Of a DNA stretch of 64,000 bases, positions 26,411 to 41,845 are shown in pieces. The position numbers and the translations under genes were made by a program. Under the pieces are notes generated by a model that worked only from the letters and a program-made list of their open reading frames with translations, had not been told where the DNA came from and did no database searches. Position 1 is the first letter of the stretch. The number at the start of each line of letters is the position of its first letter. This DNA comes from Paracoccus sanguinis (GTDB lineage Bacteria > Pseudomonadota > Alphaproteobacteria > Rhodobacterales > Rhodobacteraceae). The stretch is from the NCBI RefSeq assembly GCF_900106665.1, contig NZ_FNNA01000001.1, positions 62,001 through 126,000 on the forward strand, in the 5' to 3' direction.

Positions 26411-26443
26411 AAAAAGGGGCGCCCGGTTGCCCGGAGCGCCCCT
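26411..26443 (-). terminator. Rho-independent terminator after tRNA-Leu
   Basis: Read on the minus strand, AGGGGCGC pairs with GCGCCCCT with an extra CCGGG/CCGGG inner stem, followed by TTTTT. It lies 7 bp beyond the tRNA 3' CCA and is a textbook intrinsic terminator. Confidence 0.92.
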
Positions 26444-26449
26444 CATTCA

Positions 26450-26536
26450 TGGTGCGGTCGAGAAGACTCGAACTTCCACTCCGGTTAGGGAACAGCGACC
26501 TCAACGCTGCGCGTCTACCAATTCCGCCACGACCGC
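26450..26536 (-). tRNA. tRNA-Leu (anticodon GAG)
   Basis: Class II tRNA of 87 nt including an encoded CCA (26450-26452). The acceptor stem GCGGTCG (26530-26536) pairs with CGACCGC (26454-26460). The anticodon loop reads TTGAGGT, giving anticodon GAG for CUC/CUU leucine codons. A long variable arm (CTGTTCCCTAACCGGAG region) and the T-loop GTTCGAGTC complete the tRNA-Leu pattern. It lies between metH and the ABC operon and has its own terminator. Confidence 0.96.
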
Positions 26537-26585
26537 ATTCCGTGGTGGGCGTGACATAGCCGCGCCCGCCGGGTTTGAAAAGGGG

Positions 26586-30326
<3,741 letters not shown>

Positions 30327-30357
30327 GGGACGGACTCCGGGCGGGCGGTTTGCGGTG

Positions 30358-30386
30358 GATATAGGCCGCGCGGGGGGAAATGGAAA
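30358..30386 (-). promoter_or_regulatory. Candidate promoter of metH
   Basis: On the minus strand TTTCCA (30381-30386) and TATATC (30358-30363) are 17 bp apart, ending about 31 bp ahead of the metH ATG. The -10 is good and the -35 weak. I saw no SAM-responsive riboswitch consensus in the leader. Confidence 0.4.
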
Positions 30387-30503
30387 ACTCATGTTGTGCG
30401 GGGTGAAGTTGAGCGGGTTTCACGTTGTGGGTTGGCGCGCGACGGGGCCGGTTAGGAAGCCGCGAGCGATCACGGCGAAAACGGCACTGCACATCCCGTG
30501 CAC

Positions 30504-30550
30504 CGTTCGCCTGATGTTCATGCACCGTTCATGCACAGTTCATGCGAACG
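30504..30550. repeat. Three 11-bp iterons framed by a 7-bp inverted repeat (metH-lipB gap)
   Basis: GTTCATGCAC occurs at 30516-30525 and 30527-30536, and as GTTCATGCG at 30538-30546, with exact 11-bp spacing (one helical turn). The array is flanked by CGTTCGC (30504-30510) and its perfect reverse complement GCGAACG (30544-30550). It lies 130 bp upstream of the metH candidate promoter and 85-130 bp ahead of lipB. The pattern looks like a multi-site operator for a DNA-binding regulator, but I cannot name one. Confidence 0.6.
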
Positions 30551-30634
30551 ATCGTGCGCACCCGACGACCGCGCTCGGCCGGGCTGGGACGCTGCCCCCT
30601 TGCACGCGGCGGCGGGTCGGGCCACCTCGGCGCC

Positions 30635-31342
30635 ATGACCGCGACGCTTCCCACCCCCGACACCGTGACGCTGCCCCCGCTCGAGGGGAGCGCGGTCGAA
30701 TGGCTGCTCACCCCCACCCCCGTCGGCCACCCCGAGGCGGTCGAGTGGATGGAGGCGCGGGTGGCGGCGATCCTTGCCGGCACGGCGCCCGAGACGCTGT
30801 GGCTGGTCGAGCATCCGCCGCTCTATACCGCGGGAACCTCGGCCCGGGTCGAGGACCTGACCGATCCGGGCCGGTTTCCGGTCCATCCCACCGGGCGCGG
30901 CGGGCAGTACACCTATCACGGGCCGGGGCAGCGGGTGGTCTATGTGATGCTCGACCTCAACCGCCGCGGGCGCGACGTGCGGGCCTTCGTGCAGGCGCTC
31001 GAGGGGTGGGTGATCGACGCGCTGGCGGGGTTCGGCCTGCGGGGCGAGATCCGCGAGGGCCGGGTGGGCGTGTGGATCGCCCGCCCCGACCGCCCTTCCC
31101 TGCCCGACGGGACGATGCGCGAGGACAAGATCGCCGCCATCGGCATCAAGCTGCGCCGCTGGGTCAGCTTCCACGGCCTGTCGATCAACGTCGAGCCGGA
31201 CCTGTCGCATTACGCGGGAATCGTCCCCTGCGGGATCAGCGGGCACGGGGTCACGAGCCTCGTGGACCTCGGTCTGCCGGTCGGGATCGACGATCTGGAC
31301 GCCGCCCTCAGGGTCACGTTCCCGCGACATTTTGCCGGTTGA
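30635..31342 (+). CDS. lipB: Lipoyl(octanoyl) transferase
   Basis: A protein of 235 aa, ATG at 30635. LipB moves octanoate from acyl carrier protein to the lipoyl domains of 2-oxoacid dehydrogenases. The family signature [21 protein letters not shown] begins near residue 88. The catalytic lysine lies in [17 protein letters not shown]. The catalytic cysteine is in YAGIVPCGI (near residue 196), followed by [11 protein letters not shown]. The length fits the family. The upstream gap holds the iteron array. The cytochrome c550 gene follows 125 bp downstream on the same strand. Confidence 0.95.
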   Translation: MTATLPTPDTVTLPPLEGSAVEWLLTPTPVGHPEAVEWMEARVAAILAGTAPETLWLVEHPPLYTAGTSARVEDLTDPGRFPVHPTGRGGQYTYHGPGQRVVYVMLDLNRRGRDVRAFVQALEGWVIDALAGFGLRGEIREGRVGVWIARPDRPSLPDGTMREDKIAAIGIKLRRWVSFHGLSINVEPDLSHYAGIVPCGISGHGVTSLVDLGLPVGIDDLDAALRVTFPRHFAG

Positions 31343-31467
31343 CCGAACCATTTGACTTATGTCGTGTTGCGGGATTGCAGGCGGTGCTATGAGCTGTCCA
31401 TGACGGCGCGCCCGAGGGGCCGCTGCGCCGCGCAAGCAAACGTCAAACGCCCTGGAAGGACGACCCG

Positions 31468-32037
31468 ATGAAGATCAGCCTTTACGCCACTCTCGCCATG
31501 TTCGCCCTGGCCGTTCCGGCCGCAGCCCAGGACGCCGCGGGCGACCCCGTCAAGGGCGAGAAGGAATTCAACAAGTGCAAGGCCTGCCACATGGTGCAGG
31601 CGCCCGACGGGACCGACATCGTGAAGGGCGGCAAGACCGGCCCGAACCTCTACGGCGTCGTCGGCCGCAAGGCGGGCACCGAAGAGGGCTTCAAGTACTC
31701 GGACGCGCTGGTGAAGCTCGGCGAGGCCGGTGAGGTGTGGTCGCCCGAGGACCTGATGCACTACATCACCGACCCGAACAGCTACACGCAGGAAAAGACC
31801 GGCGACAACAAGCTGAAGACCAAGATGACCTTCAAACTCGCCAAGGGTCAGGCGGACGTGATCGCCTTCCTCACCCAGCACTCGCCGGACGCCGGCGCGG
31901 CCCCGGCCGCCGGTTCGGCGCCTGCCGCGGCGGCCCCGTCGGCAGCGGCCCCGGCGGCAGCGGCCCCGGCTGCGGCAGCCCCTGCGGCGGCGGCCCCGGC
32001 GGCTGGCGCGGCGCCCGCGGCCCCGGCCTCGAACTGA
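31468..32037 (+). CDS. cycA: Cytochrome c550 with a Pro/Ala-rich C-terminal tail
   Basis: A protein of 189 aa, preceded by GGAAGGA at 5 bp. Signal peptide MKISLYATLAMFALAVPAAA (20 aa). The heme-binding motif is CKACH at 37-41, and the axial methionine is probably M120 in KTKMTFKL. The sequence around FNKCKACHMVQAPDGTDIVKGGKTGPNLYGVVGRK closely follows Paracoccus cytochrome c550, the soluble periplasmic electron carrier between the bc1 complex and the aa3 oxidase. Residues 142-189 form a low-complexity Ala/Pro tail ending PAAPASN, longer than the acidic tail I recall for P. denitrificans. ctaD follows, an order also known at the Paracoccus cycA locus region. Confidence 0.92.
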   Translation: MKISLYATLAMFALAVPAAAQDAAGDPVKGEKEFNKCKACHMVQAPDGTDIVKGGKTGPNLYGVVGRKAGTEEGFKYSDALVKLGEAGEVWSPEDLMHYITDPNSYTQEKTGDNKLKTKMTFKLAKGQADVIAFLTQHSPDAGAAPAAGSAPAAAAPSAAAPAAAAPAAAAPAAAAPAAGAAPAAPASN

Positions 32038-32108
32038 GCCGCGGCGGGCGGGCCTCGTGTCCGCCCCACCGGCGCCTCGGCCACGCTGGCCTGGGTGACC
32101 TGACAGCG

Positions 32109-32139
32109 CGCCCCGGATGCAGGACGCATCGGGGGCGTT
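32109..32139 (+). terminator. Stem-loop terminator after cytochrome c550
   Basis: CGCCCCGGATGC (32109-32120) pairs with GCATCGGGGGCG (32126-32137) with one mismatch, followed by TTCCTCTT. It lies in the 303-bp gap between cycA and ctaD, the rest of which holds only the ctaD promoter candidate. Confidence 0.65.
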
Positions 32140-32250
32140 CCTCTTGCCCCCCGCGCGGGCTAGCCGAGGCGCGACCTGAGCCGGATCGCCTCCCTGCCCC
32201 CGCCGGTCGGCACCGCTGCATTTATCTGCGGCCGCCGCTGCGCGGACGCA

Positions 32251-34020
<1,770 letters not shown>

Positions 34021-34039
34021 GCGTGCGCTGAGGTTGAAG

Positions 34040-34068
34040 CGGCCCCGGAGCGATCCGGGGCCGTTTTT
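34040..34068 (+). terminator. Rho-independent terminator after ctaD
   Basis: A perfect 10-bp stem CGGCCCCGGA / TCCGGGGCCG with loop GCGA is followed by TTTTT, 20 bp behind the ctaD stop. Confidence 0.95.
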
Positions 34069-34083
34069 CTGTCGGAGGTGAGG

Positions 34084-34524
34084 ATGCCCGCGCTGGTCCC
34101 CGAGCTGAGCGTGTCGGATTTCCCGGCGGCGCTCGCGTTCGATCTCAGGCTCGGCTGGGCGGTCGTCCATGACCGCCCCGAGGACGAGTTCGCCCCGCTG
34201 CGGCTGGGCGAGGGGCCGCAGGCGGCCGAGGTGATGCTGGACGGGCTGCGGACCGGGCGCAACTTCGACGCCGACCTGACGGCCGCGGACCGGCCATTCG
34301 GGCGCGGCCTCAACCTCGAGATCACGGCGCCCGCGCTCGCGCCGCCGCTGGACCATCCGCTGGCCCTGCCGGTTGAGGAGATGTGGTACCGCGCCGGCGC
34401 GGTCGAGACCGGCGTGCGGCAGTTCATCGTTGCGGACCCCGACGGCTACCTGCTGCGCTTTTCCGAACCGCTCGGCACCCGCCCCTACGCGGGCCCTGCG
34501 GCGAGGGGCGGCCATGCCTTATGA
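34084..34524 (+). CDS. VOC-fold (glyoxalase/bleomycin-resistance type) protein
   Basis: A protein of 146 aa. The ATG at 34084 sits 5 bp after GGAGG; the GTG at 34078 is inside that Shine-Dalgarno and is rejected. It has the paired beta-alpha-beta-beta-beta modules of the vicinal oxygen chelate fold: VPELSVSDFPAALAFDLRLGWAV at the start and FIVADPDGYLLRFSEPLG at the end. The latter is the classic DPDG-x-LLRF ending of bleomycin-resistance-like proteins. The function is not predictable; such small proteins sequester drugs or isomerise small substrates. It overlaps the next gene by 11 bp. Confidence 0.85.
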   Translation: MPALVPELSVSDFPAALAFDLRLGWAVVHDRPEDEFAPLRLGEGPQAAEVMLDGLRTGRNFDADLTAADRPFGRGLNLEITAPALAPPLDHPLALPVEEMWYRAGAVETGVRQFIVADPDGYLLRFSEPLGTRPYAGPAARGGHAL

Positions 34525-35005
34525 GTGGCAGCCCGCCTCTGCCGAGGGCCGGCGGGTGCTGCTCTGGCGCCACCGCTCGCTGACGCCCGAAGGCTTCGTC
34601 TGGGTCATGGGCGGCGCGGCGGCGGCGCTGGTGCTGCCGCTGGTCGCGGTGATCGGGCGGGCGGTGATGTGGGGGCTGCTGCCGTTCGCGGCGCTGGCGC
34701 TGTGGGGGCTGTGGCGCGGGGTGCAGCACGGCTGGCAGAACGGCGGGACGCGCGAGGAGGTGGTGCTGGAGCCCGCGCGGCTGACCGTGACCCGCCGCGA
34801 TCCGGGCCGGGCCGACCGGGTGTGGCAGGCCAACCCCTACTGGGTGCGCCTCGCGCTGCGGCGGGACGGGCCGGTCGAGGACTACCTGACGCTGACCGAC
34901 GGCAGCCGCGAGATCGAGCTCGGCGCCTTTCTCGACCCCGCCGAGCGGCGGGCGCTGCGGGCCGAGATCGAGGACGCGCTGGCCGAGGTGCGGGCGCCGC
35001 GCTGA
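34514..35005 (+). CDS. DUF2244 family membrane protein
   Basis: A protein of 163 aa from the ATG at 34514, overlapping the VOC gene by 11 bp. An N-terminal WRHRSLTPEGFVWVMGGAAA leads into two adjacent membrane helices (about residues 30-72). A C-terminal cytosolic domain follows, with EEVVLEPARLTVTRRDP, NPYWVRLAL and SREIELGAFLDPAERRAL. This layout is that of DUF2244 proteins, which in alphaproteobacteria are often near cytochrome oxidase genes; here it is close to ctaD. No known activity. Confidence 0.85.
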   Translation: MPYEWQPASAEGRRVLLWRHRSLTPEGFVWVMGGAAAALVLPLVAVIGRAVMWGLLPFAALALWGLWRGVQHGWQNGGTREEVVLEPARLTVTRRDPGRADRVWQANPYWVRLALRRDGPVEDYLTLTDGSREIELGAFLDPAERRALRAEIEDALAEVRAPR

Positions 35006-35182
35006 CGGCTGATAACGCGGCCTTATGGTGCTGAGCCACTGGCCGAGCCGCACCCCGCGCGTCCGCCCGCGCGGCGCCTGCCGCGCCACAACAGGCTTTC
35101 GCCGACCGCCCGGGCGTGGCAGAGAGCGTCACGCGCGCCCCGCCCCTTGCCCCTGCAGTTCGCCCGACCAGATCACCCGACC

Positions 35183-36490
35183 ATGACCACCACCCTGCCC
35201 CGCAGCCGCGCCGACCGACGCCGCGCCGCGTTCCGCCGCAAGGGCGGGCGGGCGGCGCGGATGTTCGTGCTGCTCACGGTGCTGATCGACGCGACCGGCA
35301 TGGGGCTGATCTTTCCGGTCATGCCGAACCTGCTGGAAGAGCTGACCGGCCAGAACCTCGCCGGGGCGGCGGTCTGGGGCGGAATCCTCGGGACCGCCTA
35401 TTCGGCCATGCAGTTCCTGTTCGGGCCGGTGGTGGGCAACCTGTCGGACGCCTACGGGCGGCGGCCGGTGATGCTGACCGCTCTGTTCGTCATGACGATG
35501 GACTATATCCTGCTGGCGGTCGCGCACACCGTCACGCTGATCCTGATCGGACGCATCATCGGCGGGATCATGGCCGCCACCCACGCGACCGCCGCGGCCT
35601 ATATGGCCGACATCTCGACGCCCGAGGAAAAGGGCCGCAACTTCGGCCTCATCGGCGCGGCCTTCGGGGTCGGGTTCGTGCTCGGCCCGGTGATCGGCAG
35701 CCTCGCCTCGGTCATCGACCTGCGGGCGCCGTTCTGGATCGCGGGCGCGCTGGCTGCGGCGAACCTCGTCTTCGGCTGGTTCGTGCTGCCCGAGACGGTC
35801 ACCCGCTCGATCCGCCGGCCGTTCTCGTGGGCGCGCGCCAACCCGCTCGCCTCGTTCGCGGCCATCGGGCGGCTGCCGGGGCTTCGCCCGCTGCTCGCAG
35901 TCTTCGCACTCTTCAACCTCGCGGGCTACGTTTACCCCGCGGTGTGGAGCTTCTTCGGCAAGGCGCGCTTCGGCTGGGACCCGCTGCACATCGGGCTGTC
36001 GCTGGCGGCCTTCGGCATCGCCATGGCCTTCGTCCAAGGCGTGCTGGTCGGCCCCGCGATCCGCCGCTTCGGGGTCTGGCGGACGGTGATCCTGGGCTTC
36101 TCGCTCGAGATCGTGGCCTTCCTCTTCTACGGGGTGGTGGCCAACCCGGTGCTGGCGCTGGCCTTCACCCCGCTTGCCGCCATCGCCGGGCTGGGCGGGC
36201 CGGCGCTGCAGCAGATCATGTCCAACATCGCCCGCGACGACCAGCAGGGCGAGTTGCAGGGCGTGCTCTCCTCGGTCGCGGCCATCGCGATGGGGATCTC
36301 GCCCCTGATCATGACGGCGATCTTTGCCTTCTTCACCCGCGAGAGCACCCCGATCTATGCGCCGGGGATGCCCTTCGTCGCTGCCGCCGCGATGATGGTG
36401 CTGGCGCTCGCGATCCTGTGGGCCTACCGCCCGCGGGGCGCGGTGGTGCCGCCGGCCGAGGCCGCGGGACGCCCGCCCGGCGCGGCCTAG
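35183..36490 (+). CDS. MFS transporter, tetracycline-resistance (TCR/Tet) type
   Basis: A protein of 435 aa from the ATG at 35183 (MTTTLPRSRADRRRAAF). Twelve membrane helices. Motif A between helices 2 and 3 reads GNLSDAYGRRPVM. The preceding segment DATGMGLIFPVMPNLLEELTG and the helix 5 region FGVGFVLGPVIGS (antiporter motif C) mark a drug:H+ antiporter of the TetA(A-C) family. Chromosomal members in Rhodobacterales are common and not necessarily resistance genes. The N-terminus has 30 Arg-rich residues before helix 1. A separate transcription unit follows (rpsA). Confidence 0.9.
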   Translation: MTTTLPRSRADRRRAAFRRKGGRAARMFVLLTVLIDATGMGLIFPVMPNLLEELTGQNLAGAAVWGGILGTAYSAMQFLFGPVVGNLSDAYGRRPVMLTALFVMTMDYILLAVAHTVTLILIGRIIGGIMAATHATAAAYMADISTPEEKGRNFGLIGAAFGVGFVLGPVIGSLASVIDLRAPFWIAGALAAANLVFGWFVLPETVTRSIRRPFSWARANPLASFAAIGRLPGLRPLLAVFALFNLAGYVYPAVWSFFGKARFGWDPLHIGLSLAAFGIAMAFVQGVLVGPAIRRFGVWRTVILGFSLEIVAFLFYGVVANPVLALAFTPLAAIAGLGGPALQQIMSNIARDDQQGELQGVLSSVAAIAMGISPLIMTAIFAFFTRESTPIYAPGMPFVAAAAMMVLALAILWAYRPRGAVVPPAEAAGRPPGAA

Positions 36491-36496
36491 CGCGGC

Positions 36497-36525
36497 TTGC
36501 CCCGCGCGCCCGTCTGCGCTATACG
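36497..36525 (+). promoter_or_regulatory. Promoter of rpsA
   Basis: TTGCCC (36497-36502) and TATACG (36520-36525) are exactly 17 bp apart within the gap ahead of rpsA. The predicted transcript would have a leader of about 160 nt, long enough for the autogenous translational control typical of ribosomal protein S1. Confidence 0.55.
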
Positions 36526-36693
36526 CGCGCCAGTCCCGGGCGACGGGATGGTGTGACGGGGCCACAACAGGCCGCTTGAACTCGGGTCGGGCAATTTGCC
36601 GCGACCCTTTGTCGTTGCCACGGGCCTGCCAATCACCAGACCGGCGGAGCCAACCGCCCGGCCCGCAACAACGTCAAAGGATTGATCAGCCGC

Positions 36694-38373
36694 ATGGCAA
36701 AAGCCGCGACCATGGAGGAATTCGAAGCCCTCCTCAACGAAAGCTTCGAAATCGACACCCCGGACGAAGGTTCGGTCGTCAAGGGCAAGGTCATCGCCAT
36801 CGAGGCGGGCCAGGCCATCATCGACGTCGGCTACAAGATGGAAGGCCGCGTCGATCTGAAAGAATTCGCAGCCCCCGGCGAAGAGCCCAACCTGTCGGTC
36901 GGCGACGAGGTCGAGGTCTATCTCGACCGCGTCGAGAACGCCCGGGGCGAGGCCTCGATCAGCCGCGAGAAGGCCCGCCGCGAAGAGGCGTGGGACCGGC
37001 TCGAGCAGGCCTATGCCAAGGAAGAGCGCGTCGACGGCGCCATCTTCGGCCGCGTCAAGGGCGGCTTCACCGTCGACCTCGGCGGCGCCGTGGCGTTCCT
37101 GCCCGGTAGCCAGGTCGATGTGCGTCCGGTGCGCGATGCGGGCCCGCTCATGGGTCTCAAGCAGCCGTTCCAGATCCTCAAGATGGACCGCCGCCGGGGC
37201 AACATCGTCGTCTCGCGCCGCGCGATCCTCGAAGAGAGCCGCGCCGAGCAGCGCGCCGAGGTCATCTCGAACCTGCACGAGGGGCAGGTCGTGGACGGCG
37301 TGGTCAAGAACATCACCGAATACGGGGCCTTCGTGGACCTGGGCGGTGTGGACGGCCTGCTGCACGTCACCGACATGGCCTGGCGCCGCGTCAACCATCC
37401 GTCCGAGATCCTGTCGATCGGCGAGACCGTCAAGGTCCAGGTCGTCAAGATCAACAAGGAAACCCACCGCATCAGCCTGGGCATGAAGCAGCTCCAGTCC
37501 GATCCGTGGGATACGGTGGCCGAGAAGTTCCCGATCGGCTCGGTCCACAAGGGCCGCGTGACCAACATCACCGACTACGGCGCCTTCGTCGAGCTGGAGG
37601 CCGGGATCGAGGGTCTCGTCCACGTCTCGGAGATGAGCTGGACCAAGAAGAACGTGCACCCCGGCAAGATCGTCTCGACCTCGCAGGAGGTGGACGTCAT
37701 GGTGCTGGAGATCGACGAGCAGAAGCGCCGCGTGTCGCTGGGTCTCAAGCAGACCATGCGCAACCCGTGGGAAGTGTTCGCCGAAACCCACCCGGCCGGC
37801 ACCCAGATCGAGGGCGAGGTCAAGAACATCACCGAGTTCGGTCTGTTCGTGGGCCTCGACGGCGACATCGACGGCATGGTGCACCTGTCGGACCTGTCGT
37901 GGGACCAGCGCGGCGAGGATGCGATCCAGAACTACCGCAAGGGCGACGTCGTCCGGGCCGTGGTGCAGGAGGTCGACACCGACAAGGAGCGCATCAGCCT
38001 GTCGATCAAGGCGCTCGAGAACGACACCATGACCGAGGCCGTGGACGGCGTGAAGCGCGGTTCGGTCGTGTCGGTCACGGTGACGGCGATCGAGGACGGC
38101 GGGATCGAGGTGGAGTACAACGGCGTCAAGTCGTTCATCCGCCGCTCGGACCTGGCCCGCGACCGTCAGGACCAGCGCCCCGAGCGCTTCTCGGTCGGTG
38201 ACACGGTGGACGCCCGCGTGACCAACATCGACACCAAGACCCGTCGTCTGGGCCTGTCGATCAAGGCGCGCGAGATCGCCGAAGAGAAAGAGGCCGTCGA
38301 GCAGTACGGCTCGTCCGATTCGGGCGCGTCGCTGGGCGACATCCTCGGCGCGGCGCTGAAGTCGCGCGGCTGA
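36694..38373 (+). CDS. rpsA: 30S ribosomal protein S1
   Basis: A protein of 559 aa starting at the ATG at 36694 ([20 protein letters not shown]); the in-frame ATA/ATG upstream is less likely. Six S1 RNA-binding repeats are visible. Repeats 3-6 are typical, each with an ITx[15 protein letters not shown] strand and a [14 protein letters not shown] core ([60 protein letters not shown]). S1 recruits mRNA to the 30S subunit. Codon use is strongly biased (TC[CG], GTC, AAG), as expected for a highly expressed gene. ihfB follows after a terminator, the usual order in alphaproteobacteria. Confidence 0.97.
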   Translation: MAKAATMEEFEALLNESFEIDTPDEGSVVKGKVIAIEAGQAIIDVGYKMEGRVDLKEFAAPGEEPNLSVGDEVEVYLDRVENARGEASISREKARREEAWDRLEQAYAKEERVDGAIFGRVKGGFTVDLGGAVAFLPGSQVDVRPVRDAGPLMGLKQPFQILKMDRRRGNIVVSRRAILEESRAEQRAEVISNLHEGQVVDGVVKNITEYGAFVDLGGVDGLLHVTDMAWRRVNHPSEILSIGETVKVQVVKINKETHRISLGMKQLQSDPWDTVAEKFPIGSVHKGRVTNITDYGAFVELEAGIEGLVHVSEMSWTKKNVHPGKIVSTSQEVDVMVLEIDEQKRRVSLGLKQTMRNPWEVFAETHPAGTQIEGEVKNITEFGLFVGLDGDIDGMVHLSDLSWDQRGEDAIQNYRKGDVVRAVVQEVDTDKERISLSIKALENDTMTEAVDGVKRGSVVSVTVTAIEDGGIEVEYNGVKSFIRRSDLARDRQDQRPERFSVGDTVDARVTNIDTKTRRLGLSIKAREIAEEKEAVEQYGSSDSGASLGDILGAALKSRG

Positions 38374-38397
38374 GCCGAGGCTCGGACTGAAGACACC

Positions 38398-38430
38398 GGC
38401 CGCCCCCGCCTTGCGTGGGGGCGGCCATTT
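38398..38430 (+). terminator. Terminator after rpsA
   Basis: GGCCGCCCCC (38398-38407) pairs with GGGGGCGGCC (38417-38426), followed by ATTT. It lies 25 bp behind the rpsA stop; the T-tract is short. Confidence 0.75.
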
Positions 38431-38572
38431 CATGTGCAGCGGCAGCGGGTTGCGCGAAACCTCTGCAACCTTTAGCCGAGACGCGGCGTTGGGCGACAAG
38501 TCTCGGCGCCGGTCCATGGTGCAGCTCATGGACCCTCGCCCCCCAGTTCCAGGCATGACGGGTTTTGCAACG

Positions 38573-38866
38573 ATGATACGGTCCGAACTGATCCAGAAGA
38601 TCGCCGACGAGAACCCGCATCTGGTCCGGCGCGACGTCGAACGGATCGTGGCCACCGTCTTTGACGAGATCACCGGGGCGATGGCCCGCGGCGACCGGGT
38701 CGAGCTGCGCGGCTTCGGCGCGTTCTCGGTCAAGAAGCGCGACGCCCGCATGGGCCGCAACCCGCGCACCGGCGAGGCGGTCGAGGTCGAGCAGAAGCAC
38801 GTCCCGTTCTTCAAGACCGGCAAGCTGCTGCGGGATCGGCTGAACGGGCTGGACAGCGACGGCTGA
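38573..38866 (+). CDS. ihfB: Integration host factor subunit beta
   Basis: A protein of 97 aa; start at the ATG at 38573 ([16 protein letters not shown]), matching the usual IhfB N-terminus, although an in-frame ATG 18 bp upstream exists. The signature [27 protein letters not shown] contains the DNA-intercalating loop proline of the HU/IHF family. IHF sharply bends DNA at specific sites and shapes promoters and recombination complexes. It lies between rpsA and lapA. Confidence 0.96.
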   Translation: MIRSELIQKIADENPHLVRRDVERIVATVFDEITGAMARGDRVELRGFGAFSVKKRDARMGRNPRTGEAVEVEQKHVPFFKTGKLLRDRLNGLDSDG

Positions 38867-38953
38867 GCGCGGCAAGTCCTGTCGGATCAGCTCTTGGGCG
38901 CCCGCGCGCAGCGCAACGCGCGTCCGGGGCCGGAATGAATCGGAGAGTTCGGG

Positions 38954-39379
38954 ATGCGCTATCTTCGCATGATCTTTGTCGCGGTGCTGGCGTTGGCGCT
39001 GCTGACGGTGGCGCTGGCCAACCGCCAGCTGGTGACGGTCGGGCTGTTCCCGGGCCAGCTCGATGCCTATTTCGGCGGCGGCTGGGCGGCGCGGATGCCG
39101 CTGTTCCTCGTGATCCTGCTGTCGCTGCTGATCGGGATGCTGCTCGGGCTGGTGTGGGAATGGATGCGCGAGGCGCATCTGCGCCAGGAGTCGGCGCGCC
39201 GGGCGCATGAGCTGACCCGGCTCGAGCGCGAGGTGGGCGGGCTGCGCACTACCCACGCCGCGCCGCGCGATGAGGTGCTGGCGATTCTGGATGCGCCGCG
39301 CCGTCCGGGCGCGACCGCTGCGGCCCCGACCGCTACGACCCCTGTCACAACCAATGCCCCGGCGCTGGTCCGGCGCTGA
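38954..39379 (+). CDS. lapA: LapA-domain (DUF1049) inner-membrane protein
   Basis: A protein of 141 aa. It has two membrane helices: residues 4-22 (LRMIFVAVLALALLTVALAN) and about 49-67 (PLFLVILLSLLIGMLLGLVW). The short periplasmic loop LVTVGLFPGQLDAYFGGGW lies between them. A coiled-coil-like cytosolic helix (EAHLRQESARRAHELTRLEREV) and a Pro/Thr/Ala-rich tail follow. This is the LapA layout; LapA works with LapB in lipopolysaccharide quality control in enterobacteria. No lapB is visible here, so the role in this organism is inferred. It lies 34 bp ahead of trpF, probably in the same transcript. Confidence 0.85.
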   Translation: MRYLRMIFVAVLALALLTVALANRQLVTVGLFPGQLDAYFGGGWAARMPLFLVILLSLLIGMLLGLVWEWMREAHLRQESARRAHELTRLEREVGGLRTTHAAPRDEVLAILDAPRRPGATAAAPTATTPVTTNAPALVRR

Positions 39380-39413
39380 GCTGGTGACCCACAACCTACC
39401 TGCAGGCCGCGCG

Positions 39414-40085
39414 ATGAGCGCCGCCGTCAAGATCTGCGGCCTGACCCGCGCCGAGGATGCCGCCGCCGCCGCGGCGGCGGGGGCGCGCTTCGGCGGCCTC
39501 GTGTTCTTTCCCCGCTCGCCCCGTCATCTCGACGTCCCCCGCGCTGCCGCCCTCGCCCGCACCATGCCGGAGGAGCTGGCGCGCGTGGGGCTGTTCGTGA
39601 ACCCGACGGATGAGGCGCTCGACGCGGTGCTGGCCGAGGTGCCGCTCGACATCGTGCAACTGCACGGGGGCGAGACCCCCGCGCGGGTGGCCGAGGTGCG
39701 GGCGCGCACCGGGCTGCCGGTGATGAAGGCGGTGGGGATCGCGGCGCCCGCCGATCTGGACCGGCTCTGGGATTACGGGCTGGTGGCCGACCTGCTGCTG
39801 GTCGATGCCAAGCCCGCGCCGGGGGCGGCGCTGCCGGGCGGCAACGGGTTCGCCTTCGACTGGCGGTTGCTGGTCGGGCGGCGGTTCCTCAAGCCGTGGA
39901 TGCTGGCCGGCGGGCTGACGCCGGACAACGTGGCCGAGGCGATCCGCCTGACGGGCGCGCCGGCCGTGGACGTCTCGTCCGGGGTCGAGAGCGCGCCCGG
40001 CGTCAAGGACGCGGACCTGATACGCGCCTTTGCCCGCGCCGCCGGGGCGGATGCGGCGGCCGAGGCCGGCGCCGGGTCTCCATGA
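39414..40085 (+). CDS. trpF: Phosphoribosylanthranilate isomerase
   Basis: A protein of 223 aa, ATG at 39414. TIM-barrel enzyme of tryptophan synthesis (third step). The catalytic cysteine lies in VKICGLTRAEDA (C8 region), and the catalytic aspartate in LLVDAKPAPG (about residue 130). The phosphate-binding loops are LDIVQLHGGE, AGGLTPDNV and VDVSSGVESAPGVKD. The length is normal. It overlaps the following GNAT gene by 4 bp (ATGA). trpB lies one gene further on; trpA is not within the window. Confidence 0.96.
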   Translation: MSAAVKICGLTRAEDAAAAAAAGARFGGLVFFPRSPRHLDVPRAAALARTMPEELARVGLFVNPTDEALDAVLAEVPLDIVQLHGGETPARVAEVRARTGLPVMKAVGIAAPADLDRLWDYGLVADLLLVDAKPAPGAALPGGNGFAFDWRLLVGRRFLKPWMLAGGLTPDNVAEAIRLTGAPAVDVSSGVESAPGVKDADLIRAFARAAGADAAAEAGAGSP

Positions 40086-40537
40086 CCCCTGTCCCGCCCG
40101 TGTGGCGCGAGGCGACCCGCGCCGATGTCGCCGCCGTGGTGGCGCTGCTATCCGACGACCTGCTGGGACGCGGGCGCGAGGGCACCGACCTCACCCCCTA
40201 TCTCGCCGCCTTCGACGCCATGCGGCGCGAGGGCGACAACCGCCTGATCGTCGCCGAGGCCGAGGGCCGCGTAGTCGCCTGCTACCAGATCACGCTGATC
40301 AGCGGGCTGTCGCTCTCGGCCGCGCGGCGGGCGCAGATCGAGGGGGTCCGCGTCGCCGCCGAACGCCGCGGCAGGGGCCTCGGCGCGGCGCTGATCGCGG
40401 ATGCCGAGGCGCGGGCGCGCGCCGGGGGTGCGACGCTCCTGCAGTTCACCACCAACGCCGCGCGGACGGATGCGCAGCGCTTCTACCAGCGGCTCGGGTT
40501 TACGCCCTCGCACATCGGATTTAAGAAGACCCTCTAG
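40082..40537 (+). CDS. GNAT-family N-acetyltransferase
   Basis: A protein of 151 aa with start ATG 40082 overlapping the trpF stop. The acetyl-CoA-binding motif reads VRVAAERRGRGLGAALIADAEARAR (Q/R-x-x-G-x-G/A at about 98-103). The C-terminal FYQRLGFTPSHIGFKKTL is the usual GNAT ending (Y-x-x-x-GF). It probably acetylates a small amine or a protein N-terminus; the substrate is unknown. Its placement between trpF and trpB with a 4-bp overlap suggests cotranslation with trpF, though no role in tryptophan synthesis follows from this. Confidence 0.9.
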   Translation: MTPVPPVWREATRADVAAVVALLSDDLLGRGREGTDLTPYLAAFDAMRREGDNRLIVAEAEGRVVACYQITLISGLSLSAARRAQIEGVRVAAERRGRGLGAALIADAEARARAGGATLLQFTTNAARTDAQRFYQRLGFTPSHIGFKKTL

Positions 40538-40588
40538 CCCCGCGCCCCTCTGCCCCTTGGCGCGCGGCCCAGCCAGGAGAGCGCGCGC

Positions 40589-41815
<1,227 letters not shown>

Positions 41816-41845
41816 GTCTCGGTCGCCGCCGTTGCCGGTGTTCCG

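Noticed and set aside
30327..30634. SAM- or SAH-responsive riboswitch upstream of metH
   Set aside because: I could not find a consensus pseudoknot or conserved core; the only ordered structure is the iteron array.
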